64,000 bases of DNA from Portunus trituberculatus. Taxonomy: Eukaryota > Arthropoda > Malacostraca > Decapoda > Portunidae. The notes beneath the pieces are model-generated. The model did no database searches, was not told where the DNA came from, and saw only the letters and a program-made list of their open reading frames with translations. The position numbers were made by a program, and so were the translations under genes. Below are positions 10,101-22,000 of the stretch, piece after piece. Numbering within the stretch: the stretch's first letter is position 1; each line of letters starts with the position of its first letter. The stretch is from the NCBI RefSeq assembly GCF_017591435.1, contig NC_059299.1, positions 1,088,501 through 1,152,500 of the forward strand. The letters are read 5' to 3'.

Positions 10101-12135
10101 TATTCACTGTCTATTTCATGGGTTTTAGAGATTATCTTTACTGTATTTGCCTATACGAACTTATGAGTTTTCATCAAATTCTTGGTTTGTAATGAAGTTA
10201 CTCTAATCATTAGAGTAACTTCATTACAAACCAAGAATTTGATGAAAACTCATAAGTTCAAAGACCGTCCATTACTACGGTCTGCCTTGGTTACATTTAA
10301 CTTATTTTAAGGTTGCCTATTGGAATTATGCAATTACTGTGCATTTATTGTGTTGCACAATTCTGCAGATTTAATAAGTGCAGCAAGCTCCCTCACCCTT
10401 AATAAACGCAACGACAGAAGGAATGGTGCATTCTCCCTATGTGTTGGTGATTTTGACTTATTTCAAGGTTGCCTATTGAATTATGCAATTACTAAGTTTA
10501 TTGTGTTGCAAAATTTTGCAGATTTAATGAGTACAGCCAGCTCCCTCACCCTTAGTGAATGCAATGACAGAAGGAGTGGTGCGGTCTCCCTCTGCATTGG
10601 TGATCACCTTTGCAGTCTTGCCCTCCATGACGGCCACGCAGGAGTTTGTTGTTCCCAGGTCAATGCCGATCACTGCTCCCTTCACCCCATCGGACCTGCA
10701 GCCCATCACCCATGCATCAGTCACACACCAAACTGGAGGCACTTTGCTAGGCCTTTCTAACTACAACCTCTTAAATCTCAGTGTTTAAAGCTTCTCTTAC
10801 ATAACAAAACGCCCTAAATATATTCTAAGTACTTAACATTATTCATCTGTATTCAAGAGTCTTCTCCATAATAGTATATACACATATTGCAATGACATCT
10901 TTTTGGAATCATAAAATTTAACTTCAAGAAAATTTAGGCTTACTTGTATCTGGTCTGCATGTTGAGGGCATTGTGTTGGGCCAGCACCCCTTGCACTGAG
11001 CTCTGAAAACAAACAAATGCAACTCACACAAGAATGAAAGAATGGGGCCTAATGGGGCACACAATGATAAATTAGTGTACTAAATCAATCCATACCTGAC
11101 CAACTGTTGTCAAAGAAACATTTAACCTCCCTTCTATACTGGGATGCATTTTTACCACGAGTTTTTGTTGTCATTAGACGATCTTATTTACACTATAGTA
11201 AGGTTCTATGGACATCGGAAGGTTAACAGTCTAGAATCTTCAGTATTTTAATCCCACATGAGTTTCTGAAGCTGTATAAAATCGCCTAATAGTGACCTGA
11301 ATAAATAAGAAGACGTGTCACGGTACAGAATAGGTTATGGACACAGGAACACACTGGAGTTACACAAGTCAGCTAATTAGAGCACAGTGTGTCAAATAAA
11401 GAAATCTCCAGCACAAACAGAGGCACAAAGCAGGATTACACGCTGAAAATTGAGAAAAATTACCACATAGAAGAAAAAGATCGCCATGTGGACAGCAATG
11501 CATTGTAAATAAGGTAATGACAGAGAAAAGGTAACCAATCAAATAAATATACGTTTCAAAAGCCAAAGTAAGGACAAAAAACACAAGTTGCATCATATCA
11601 AATAAAATAAATAAAAAAAAATAATAAATTGCCAAGACTAAGCCAGGGCGTTCCATAAGAGCATAGATATACTCATGGGAGCTGGGCCATTTCAACAAAC
11701 ACACTTCATAAGCCACGGTAAAGACAAAAACATAAGCAGCATCATATTAAATCAAATTCAACACAAAACTAGCCTTGACTTGACCAGGAAACTGCATAAA
11801 AGCACAAATATACTCATGGGAGCTGGGCCATTTCAACAAACACAAACTAAACACCACAAAAAAAAAAACTTTAACCAAACACCACAATGAATATACACAC
11901 AACAACCACACACGCCCAACAAACAGACCCAAAAATAAAAAATAACATAACTCAGATCGGGAGGGTGAGAATCGTCTGCAACCGGTGACCATTACAACAA
12001 AATACCTTTAAATCCTCTTAAAACACACAGAGCCGAAACAATGTATACCCTCACCTGTTGTAGGAGCTGCGCCACATTCTTCCTAGCACTAAGGGCACCG
12101 AGATTAGTGGCCAGACACCTTGCTTTGGACATCAT
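5164..12135 (-). CDS. HSPA9: Mitochondrial HSP70 (mortalin / GRP75), 13 coding exons
   Basis: This ATP-dependent matrix chaperone is the motor of TIM23 protein import, folds imported proteins and takes part in iron-sulphur cluster assembly. Coding exons (minus order): 12055-12135, 10944-11002, 10550-10695, 9553-9676, 8628-8829, 8115-8221, 7848-8010, 7427-7582, 6254-6628, 5927-6149, 5629-5816, 5403-5543 and 5164-5244. All joins are GT-AG and in phase, giving 681 residues (human is 679). Visible motifs are GIDLGTTNS at about 57-65, YDLGGGTFDIS at about 244, VILVGGMSRMPKV in the nucleotide-binding domain, and SQVFSTAADGQTQVEI at the start of the substrate-binding domain. The tail is charged (SSGTEDKDKEKKEESQH). 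The start chosen is MMSKARCLATNLG, a basic, amphipathic mitochondrial presequence. An in-frame ATG 45 bases upstream (12178-12180) would add 15 residues. Introns hold two TTAA miniature elements, a 30-bp minisatellite, a palindrome and a dead copy of exon 3. Confidence 0.95.
7080..7191. repeat. AT-only low-complexity run with AATA/AAAT units
   Basis: Consists of AAAT, AATA and TTAA units without G or C, inside the intron between HSPA9 coding exons 8 and 9. The minus-strand frame across it is simple-repeat noise. Confidence 0.85.
8832..9040. repeat. 30-bp minisatellite in an HSPA9 intron
   Basis: About seven degenerate units of roughly 30 bases with the core AACCAGAGCCATTACAACTT, separated by GAGAAAG-like spacers. 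It starts within a few bases of the acceptor of the coding exon at 8628-8829. The minus-strand frame MMALVCLSQVVMALVFL is this repeat translated, not a gene. Confidence 0.85.
9856..10052. mobile_element. TTAA-flanked miniature inverted-repeat element (piggyBac-like MITE)
   Basis: A 197-bp unit bounded by TTAA on both sides. Its ends are imperfect inverted repeats: left TTAATCCCTTCAACAC, right (reverse complement) TTAACCCCTTGAGTACC. There is no coding capacity. TTAA target duplications are the hallmark of piggyBac-type transposition, so a non-autonomous piggyBac-like origin is inferred. A second copy is at 11122-11338 and a fragment at about 1662-1745, all in this window. Confidence 0.7.
10157..10259. 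repeat. Perfect palindrome: 51-bp arms around a single base
   Basis: The left arm 10157-10207 starts GAACTTATGAGTTTTC and ends ACTCTAAT. The single C at 10208 is the centre, and 10209-10259 is the exact reverse complement. I find no mismatch over 51 bases. It lies in the HSPA9 intron between exons 3 and 4, directly beside the duplicated exon fragment at 10296-10450. Confidence 0.9.
10296..10450 (-). pseudogene. Decayed tandem copy of the end of HSPA9 coding exon 3 and its intron
   Basis: This block aligns with about 10451-10610, which contains the 3' part of real exon 3 and the start of its intron. Shared stretches include AAGGTTGCCTATTG, GCAGATTTAAT and AGCTCCCTCACCCTTA. Read on the minus strand it gives I-T-N-T-stop-G-E-C-T-I-P-S-V-V-A-F-I-K, against the functional I-T-N-A-E-G-D-R-T-T-P-S-V-I-A-F-T-K. 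It carries an in-frame TAG and lacks the 5' part of the exon and its acceptor, so it cannot be a usable alternative exon. The splice donor (GGTGAG) is preserved. Confidence 0.85.
11122..11338. mobile_element. TTAA-type miniature element, second copy
   Basis: Matches the element at 9856-10052 over its length. It begins TTAACCTCCCTTCTATACTG and ends near GGTACAGAATAGGTTAT, so the right TTAA has decayed to TTAT. It lies in the first intron of HSPA9. Shared internal blocks are GAGTTTCTGAAGCTGTATAA and an ATCGCCTAATAGTGACC-type block. Confidence 0.65.
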
Positions 12136-12215
12136 GGTGGCAGAAGGTGGTGCGCGGGGACAGCGTCTGGCGATGTCCACGTGGGGCTCAAGACTGTGCT
12201 GGGACGCCGCTCTCC

Positions 12216-12225
12216 AGAACCTTCC
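12216..12225 (-). promoter_or_regulatory. Candidate heat-shock element upstream of HSPA9
   Basis: AGAACCTTCC contains two inverted nGAAn pentamers in the tail-to-head arrangement bound by HSF. It sits about 80 bases upstream of the chosen HSPA9 start. A third pentamer is not clearly present, so strength is uncertain. It fits the stress regulation known for HSP70 genes, but its use here is inferred. Confidence 0.4.
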
Positions 12226-13620
<1,395 letters not shown>

Positions 13621-13810
13621 AAACAGACAAAATTTTTAGATAGATAATTTGATAGACAAGAAGATAGATATTCATGAGAAAATGTATGTGCTCCTCTAAT
13701 TATTATCAACTCACCCTGTCATAATGTCCAAAATATACATATATCAAGAATAGATCGAAACGATAGAAATAGAGAATGAAAAAAATATAGTTTGCCTTTC
13801 AGACACCTCG

Positions 13811-14305
13811 TTTTTCTTCTTTTCTCGCGGGGGAAGCAAACAGTTGTGTTACTCTGGCTTACTGTTTGGTCTTGCCACACACCCAAACACATCCATACAT
13901 GCAGAAAACACACTGTTATATATCTTAAGCACTAGTAAACAAAGTCAAACATCCCTAACCACATCTAGAACATATATACATTCAAACACACATACACATT
14001 ATATGCATTCACACACACACACACATACACACACACACACATACGGTAGCTCAGTGGTTTTTCTTCTTTTCTCGCGGGGGAAGCAAACAGTTGTGTTACT
14101 GTTAGGCTTACTGTTTGGTCTTGCCACACACCCAAACACATCCATACATGCAGAAAACACACTGTTATATATCTTAAGCACTAGTAAACAAAGTCAAACA
14201 TCCCTAACCACATCTAGAACATATATACATTCAAACACACATACACATTATATGCATTCACACACACACACACATACACACACACACACATACGGTAGCT
14301 CAGTG
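13811..14305 (+). repeat. 248-bp tandem duplication
   Basis: Units 13811-14057 and 14058-14305 are almost identical; a 2-base indel around ACT(GT)TAGGCTTACTG is the main difference. The first unit ends in TACGGTAGCTCAGTGG, which is the first 16 bases of the SINE that continues intact only after the second unit. The duplication therefore happened after SINE insertion, with its breakpoint inside the SINE A box. Confidence 0.9.
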
Positions 14306-14594
14306 GTTAGAGCGCTGGCTTCACAAGCCAGAGGACCGGGGTTCCATTCCCCGGCCGGGTGGAGATATTTGGGTGTGTTTTCTTTCACGTGTAGCCTGTT
14401 CACCTAGTAGTGAGTAGGTACGGGATGTAAATCTAGGAGTTGTGACCTTGTTGTCCCGGTGTGTGTTGTGTGCCTGGTCTCAGGCACACAACACGAAGAT
14501 CGGAAATAATAAGCTCTGAGCTTGTTCCGTGGGGTAACGTCTGGCTGTCTCGTCAGAGACTGCAGCAGATCAAACAGTGAAACACACGCACACG
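14291..14594 (+). mobile_element. tRNA-derived SINE (tRNA-Val-CAC-like head)
   Basis: The head is tRNA-like: A box TAGCTCAGTGG, D-stem GCTC/GAGC, anticodon arm CTGGC-TTCACAA-GCCAG with anticodon CAC, and T-arm CGGGG-TTCCATT-CCCCG with a B box one base off consensus (GGTTCCATTCC). The acceptor stem does not pair properly, so this is not a functional tRNA gene. A tRNA-unrelated body of about 230 bases follows, ending in an AC-rich tail at 14582-14594. Pol III-transcribed SINEs of this plan are mobilised in trans by LINE enzymes. Confidence 0.8.
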
Positions 14595-16183
14595 TGAAGT
14601 GTTGGCGTATTCCCAGCAAGTTTTAGGTGCACCAATCCTCAAGACAAGAGTAAATCAACAATGCAAGACGAGTCAACATTACCACCTTCACCACAACCCT
14701 GCACAGTGCCTCATGTTCATCTGTTTAAGGTATTATAAAGACCATTTACTTATTTTTAGGTTTCCTTTACATATGAGAGTGAAAACAGGTCAGATATTGG
14801 TGCATCGAGTTAAACTTGGCACCGCTGCGGTTCCCGGATGTTGCCTACCCCTGGGCCCCGGCCTCTTCCCCCCACTCTCGCCAGCCTACCACAGTCTGTG
14901 GTTCCAATACTTTTTCCATATTTTTCTTAACGATGATATTACGCTTTCATAATATATCTTTATGGTTTCTGTAAATATTTTGTTGCCTTTGAAGTGTGTT
15001 CCGCGCCTCTGTTTGGTAAATGTGTGGCGTTTAGTGGCGTATTATAGATCAAATATGAACTAGTTTTACCGTCAAAATTGACTATTTCCCATTTGGAGAA
15101 TTTTTTATTTCAAGCTATAGCCAGACTTTTATGGTATCAAAGAACCGAATATCCTCTTATGAGTGTGAAATCAAGCTAATAAGTCAAGTATGTGGATTCT
15201 GAAATGGTGTTTAATCCTGTTAAACTTTAACTTTATAATTCTTTATTTCATTTGTTTACGTTTCTACTTCACGGACTAGTTTGTTATAAAAATCCTCAAA
15301 AGATAGTTCAGACGCTGTAAAATGTGTCAAGATACCCGCCAAGTGAAAATGGCAGAATAAATTGACGTTTTAAGGAATCTTGAAAGTAAAAATGTTTTTT
15401 ATACAATCAATGTAATTAATTTACACAAATCTTTAAAACTGCTTAGGCTGGAGATGTTTTTGTGTTTTGAATATTAATAAAATTATTTATCAAATTATGA
15501 AATGGCAAGCATTCGGCCGTGGCTTCGTTTTTTCTATAGGGCATTTTTCAAATTATTTACGTAATCTAGCCGAGTCACCCCTGCTCCCGTTCTCGCCGAT
15601 AAGGTGATGACTCATCACAGCCCTGGGTTGGCGCGGCTCTCTTCCAAGCCCCCACTTCGTTAATATTTTGCCTAATATCTAGTGATCTCTACGTGTTTAT
15701 GTGTGTTTCTAGTCTCGGATAGGAAGATGGTAGCAGTAAAAGGAGGAGAAATGGAGAAATAAGGGAAGGTGAGAAAGAAGGAAGGAGGAAGACGAGGAGT
15801 AGCTAAACCGCTATACATCTCTCTCCACTTCCTTAATATTATGTCTAAAATCTAATGTTTTGTGTGTTTCTATATCCAGGTGTGTAGATGTATTCAATAG
15901 AAGGAAGAAAAAGAAGAAAAGGCAGGAGGACGAAGAAGAAGGGAAAAGGAGAGCTCAAGAAGAGAAGGAGCCAATCCACAATATTTAGCTAAGTCTCCCT
16001 TGCAATCTTACCGTTCTTTATATTGCATTTTAGTTTTTGGGGTATACTTGGAGTGCTTTAAGTGTGTTTGGTAGTGTTACAGGGCGTTTTTATTGTTTGG
16101 TAGTGTTGTAGGATGTTTTAATTTTGTTTGGTGGTGATGTTGGGTGTTTTGGGTGTTATGAGTGTGTTTTCAATGTGTGTTAC

Positions 16184-16663
<480 letters not shown>

Positions 16664-16742
16664 TAATAAAGTGAATCAAGCAACACACAAGTGGGCGACA
16701 GCTAGGTCGGCGGCTCAACAGCTGATCACGACAACAATAACA

Positions 16743-18771
16743 ATGTCAGACGCCGAGCACAGGTATTACCTTTCTGCTTGTTAATTCTCTGTTGTACTTC
16801 ACTCTGGCCTACTACTTATGTGCATACGAGGCATCCGGCCTATGGAGGAGTGAGGCTCGTGGTTCTAGTGGCCCTAATGGCCCTAATGCTGGAAAGCACG
16901 AGTAATGAATGGTAATGGACGTGGTCTGTCCCAGCTTTTACTCTCGTCTGTTACCAAATGTCTATGTTTGTATTCTTCATGTACGCATGATTGTTTTCGG
17001 AGTGTGTTCATGGAGTAAGTTACATATTTACCGTCTTCAGTTAATTGTCTTATTAATTGAAAATTTTTTGGGACGTTGTGAAAGTACTGAGTACGTATAC
17101 CGACCTTTCATTGGTGAAAACGTACTGCATACATGTACTTAAGTAGGTGAGTACATGTATTGTGAAAAAGAAAGCAATAAAAGATTAGTGTTCAATGATC
17201 TTGTTTCTTTTTGTGTCTGGTAATTGTGAGGTAAAAGGTAAGGCCTTTAGAGAATGGAGCAGTGTGTCACTCATAAAATTTGCTATCCCTTTTACTATTG
17301 CAAAGACAAAACTAAGTGAGACCTAAGGGGAGGAACTAGAGATAACTCAAACCCACTGACTTGATAATTTCCTGTGAGTGTAAGTGTAAACTTTTACATT
17401 TGCATTTCACAGGCCAATTGAAGAGATGTTTCTTTGCTGTGCTCTGAGATGGTATTTTGTATGTTGGCTGTGGTGGTGATCTACACAGGTTGTGTTTCAA
17501 TTCACAGCACAGACTTGCTGGCTTTTCAGTTCTCAATGGAAGTAATGGGAATGCCTGCTATTACACAGCTGGTCACTCCATTCCACATAACATACATTAG
17601 TATCTTCTTTCAGATTTAATCGTAAATATTTGGTTCCTGAATATTGTATTTGCATATCTATACAAATGTTTTTTCTACTTCCAGGGATCCGTGCTCAAAA
17701 ATTGCCATCATCCGTGAAGTGTATGACAGTGATTCTGCTCATGAGACCTTTGAGCTGGAGTTGGAGAGAGCCCTGGAGAGTGGCGTCCCTACCATTGTCA
17801 TAGAGCCAACCACCCTTGGGGATGAGACAGCCAGATGGATTGCTGTTGGAAACTGCCTCCATAAAACTGCTGTTTTATCAGGATTTGGAGCAATAGTTTC
17901 AGGTATATAGTATTCAGCCTAACATTTTCTTTAATATATATGGATATTGCCTTCTGGGGTGTCTAAAATGTAGCTGTGCAGATATTTGTTATGTTATCCA
18001 GTTGTACTTCAAATTTAGAGGGCAGAATGTTAAGATCTCTAGTATCTATCTTAGTGCAGTACGGAGAAGTTAATGATGAAATCCTTTTCTCTGTTGGGGT
18101 GGAGGATATCATCTGTAGTAACCAAAGCACAAAATATAATGTGAGCTGATACATTACTCATTCCTTCAGGTCTGATTTGGCGAGACTCTGCATACGTCTG
18201 CATGCCTCTGGGCACCTTGTCGCTTTTCTGTACAGGTGTTTACACGGCATCATGGCAGTTTGACCCTTGCTGCAAGTACCAGGTGAGGTATAGTCTGCAT
18301 TGTTTGATTCCTGAGTGTTCAGATTTACCATGTATTTATCTTTTGTTACATGAGGCTAAGATTCCTTTCAAGCAAGATGGCTTGGATAAGATTATCTCAG
18401 TGTGGGAATAAAAATCTTCATCTCTCTTTAGAGGGTTTGTATTTCAACATATGACATGTAGATTTATTACCTCTTCCTCTCTCTTTATTATAGTATTTAG
18501 CATAGGTCAAATGGTAAAGTGTCTACAGAAAACCTTGATATTTTCAACCTTAAAACTTAGTGTTGGAAGTGTATACAAGTCTTTGTGATCTCACTTTCAG
18601 GTTGAATATGACTCAGGGCATTTATCTCGCCTGCCCCTGCAATCCCTGTCTTCGGCCTCCCCTGTCGTACTGGTGAGGAGGGACGACTCTAAAAGAAAAA
18701 TACTACATAGCTGTATATCTTTAGTCTCGTTTTCGTACTGTATGTGGAGACTTTATCAGGTATATAAATAG
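16743..18771 (+). CDS. TMEM11: Transmembrane protein 11 (mitochondrial inner membrane), 4 exons
   Basis: TMEM11 (PMI in Drosophila) is an inner-membrane protein that works with the MICOS system to shape cristae and mitochondria. Exons: 16743-16762, 17685-17902, 18170-18282 and 18601-18771; all joins are GT-AG and in phase, giving 173 residues (human is 192). Diagnostic stretches are IVIEPTTLGDETARWIAVGN, CLHKTAVLSG, SWQFDPCCKYQVEYD and SPVVLVRRDDSKRK, all closely matching the vertebrate protein. Two hydrophobic segments follow CLHKTAVL, separated by a short polar loop, and match the family's two membrane helices. Start MSDAEHR is preferred; the same frame stays open upstream through the (TA)n repeat, so exact initiation is uncertain. 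The N-terminus is shorter than in human. Confidence 0.92.
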
Positions 18772-19026
18772 AATTATTGGTTCAGTATTGTTTATGTATT
18801 ATCATAGTCCACACCTGAAATCAGCCAAGCAGATCATAAATGAATATTCCTTAGTAGAATATGACATGTACTGAGGACTGAGAGAGAGAGAGTGAGAAAG
18901 AGAGAATTGGAAGATGTGCGAGAAACATTATCATTATCTCTGTCATTTTTTCCTAACTAACTTGATTTCTTGATTTAGGGTCACTACCAAATTTAGGAGC
19001 TTCCCAAGTCCTTGCTCATATTCAGT

Positions 19027-19032
19027 AATAAA
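19027..19032 (+). terminator. Polyadenylation signal candidate for TMEM11
   Basis: AATAAA, 256 bases downstream of the TMEM11 stop codon and the first canonical signal I see. Confidence 0.5.
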
Positions 19033-22000
19033 TATATACTGTACCTACCTTGCTTTGAGTGTTGAACAAGTGTAGATGGCAGCAAACAGAGCCCTGGGAA
19101 TTAGAAGGACTCAGATAATGTGCACAGTATATATATAGTAGGTATTGGTAATGTGTAAACATGCTGTGATGTTTGCATTTATTTTATATTTTCTGTGAAC
19201 AAATCCAGGTCTGTTGTTTTCTCAAAGGAAGTTAATTGAAACTCATACTGTTACATACTTTAAAAAATATGGTAATTATCACTTATTGTATGTAATATAA
19301 TGAATTTTTAACAAACTACTAATTTCCTCTATCTCTGATAAAGAAATTACAAAATTTATGTAAAATATCAGGCAAAGAAATTTTTTTGTTAATGAGTAAT
19401 TATCAATGTTAAAAGGCTAAATAATTTCAGTCTGTATGCAGCAATGTTACACCTTGATGGAAGTATGTGCTAGACATCATGTGGCGTGGAACCTTAGACA
19501 GTGAATTTAAGCATAATGTTGAGCCAGGGACAAGAATATGACAGTAACACTTCCTGGGAAAGGAAAAAGGTAGTGCATTGAACTGCACGAGTTTGAAGCA
19601 CTAAGCCACTGACTGAATGTGGTACTGAGGCTGTAATAGTTATGTAAGGTGAAGTATCTGTAGCTTGACTCAAGAGACATAATATTGAATGTGGAGGAGC
19701 TGTGCAAGGTAAGGCAGTGGAGGTGAGATAGCACCACCAAGACTTGTCAAAGAGGAAGTTAGATATGGGACATTACCTCTTGATGAAGAAAGGTGTGGGA
19801 GTGGAACCATCATTCCTTCAGGTGTGGGAGGCAGTGAGGGAGTGTACTGGTGTGAGGTAGACAATTCCTATCCCCAGACAGTACAGGTATTGAAGCACAA
19901 TTGTTGTTCAAGGGTGAGTAAGTGCTATGCTGATGCTGCAATGACAAATTCTGTAAATTAAGTACTTCCTGTGCTGTAGTACAATGGACCAATTTTCTTT
20001 ATTTTTTTATTTATTTATTTATTATTTTTTTGTATGTAGCGATATTTATAAATAAAAAAAATGGAGAGAAGCCTATCTGGAAAGAGGTACTACATAGGAA
20101 ACTCATCCTTGTATTTGTTTTAAGTCACATTTTCAGTTTTAACATGTATATATTTTTATTTTGTAATGGATTAAATGTTATTCATTCAATATTTAGTATC
20201 ATTTTACTTTTTATTTTTCTTATTTATACGCAGTTGTAACCATTTCTGGAAGATGGGTGGCTGTCTAGATGTCTAAACAGGATTGCTCCTGCTGTGGTTA
20301 GTCCGTTAAACCCTTCTGGCCTGCCAGTAAAGTGTAAATATGTGCAATATGAATTCAAATTATTCCCTTCTGCCACAGCTATGTTAGGGACAAATAGATA
20401 AGTTACCAATATGATCTATCAGGTATATGTTCAAAGAATCCTATTTTTCTGCAAATATGAGGAAAATAAACAACCCATGTCTTATAACACCTTTATTTTT
20501 CTTACCAATATTCATGACTGAAGACAATGCAGACTTGCATAAAATATTTACAATAAATTTTTCTACTAGAAATATACCTCAAACTTTGTGACTTTCATAT
20601 TGACAAGAAAACATAGCAACAGTTTTCATATGTACAAATGTACAAAATACACCAACCCTCCAAAAATGAAGACATTTGCACCACAGGTCAGCCCAGGAAC
20701 ATCAGCAATAAAAGTCATACCACTACAGTAGAGCCGTTTGTTGCTCCACTGTCAGGACAACACTGGATGTTGCATCAAACAAGTGTTAGGGTGCTGTTCA
20801 AAACAATTCAATTTTTCTACCTGGAAACAAATCCAAAATGAAAAATTTGGCCTTTCACAATTTTACAGTTATTAGCATGATGTCCACTCATGGTTCTCAT
20901 TTTGAAGATTCAATACTGAATTCACAAAGAAACTCAGTATTTGCCTTACAAAATATTTCTTCACGTAAGTACACATTTCTTCCATCTATCATGAATTTTA
21001 TACAATACACTAGTTGATCCATGTCTACAAAATTAGAGTGCTAAAGAATAAATCATAAAAAAATAATAATTAAATGTAGAAACGAAACAAGAAAAAAGCA
21101 CTAGACATGATGCACTTTACATAAACTCAAAAACCAAGAGATAACCATGAGACGGTTACAACCATTTCTCTTGACTACCCACCACTATATGACTAGTTGT
21201 GACTAAGCAAGTTTTCCCATCTAGTTTGCAAGATTTGGTGAGCTTCTGACTCAGATTGGACAGGAAGTATTGATGTGAAAGGAAAAGAGAACCAAGCCAT
21301 TACTCGGCTGAAAGAATTGCTCTTCCCTGTGAGGAGGAGAAGGAACTCTCGTAACAACCTTGTCATATTTCAGTCGCCTTGACACGAGAAGTACAACGGT
21401 TACATGCACTGTTGTCATGTGGAACCCACTTATGCGTACATGGAAAAAAGAACACAACATAATGATCAATTACATTCTAGTTGGTCAGTTCACTATAGGT
21501 CTGCATTATGGACTGATGACGAACAAAAAGCTTATGTGAGTATGAAGTACAATATACATTCACTGTTTGTTGAATGATGATAGTCTTCCTGCCTGTCAAT
21601 GGATAAACATGCAACACTAACTAAGCTGCTCTCTTTACATCTTCAGCAACAAAAACATTCTCAAGCACACTAACACTCAAACAAAAAGATATATTAAAAA
21701 CGTTCACATCTTCATCAGTAACAGCAGAACAAGGATTTTTAAAGATGAAAGTGTTGATTTTAAAATGGTGATTGTTGTGGTTTGATGTTGTCAGATGAGA
21801 ATTATGTATACGTATATAACATTGCCTTTGGGTTTGCATTTACTAGAATAGAGAAATTGTTAGTGGGAAACTTTTTATTGTCTCTTTCTGCGGGCATGCA
21901 CATGTACACCCACACAGTCACTCACTCACACACACTAATAATAACTTAAAGTATTCAAACCCAACATGGTCTCTACATTGCAACAACTTTTATTGTAGTG

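Noticed and set aside
10320..10760. 146-codon plus-strand ORF over HSPA9 exon 3
   Set aside because: Its two similar halves are the antisense readings of exon 3 and its dead duplicate.
14291..14360. A functional tRNA-Val (CAC) gene
   Set aside because: The acceptor stem does not pair, a tRNA-unrelated body follows, and the head is duplicated in the flanking repeat. It is a SINE head.
14599..14952. 117-codon ORF with a similar ORF at 50084-50503 as a conserved protein
   Set aside because: The similarity is explained by the shared long repeat. Substitutions and frame breaks show no sign of protein-level constraint.
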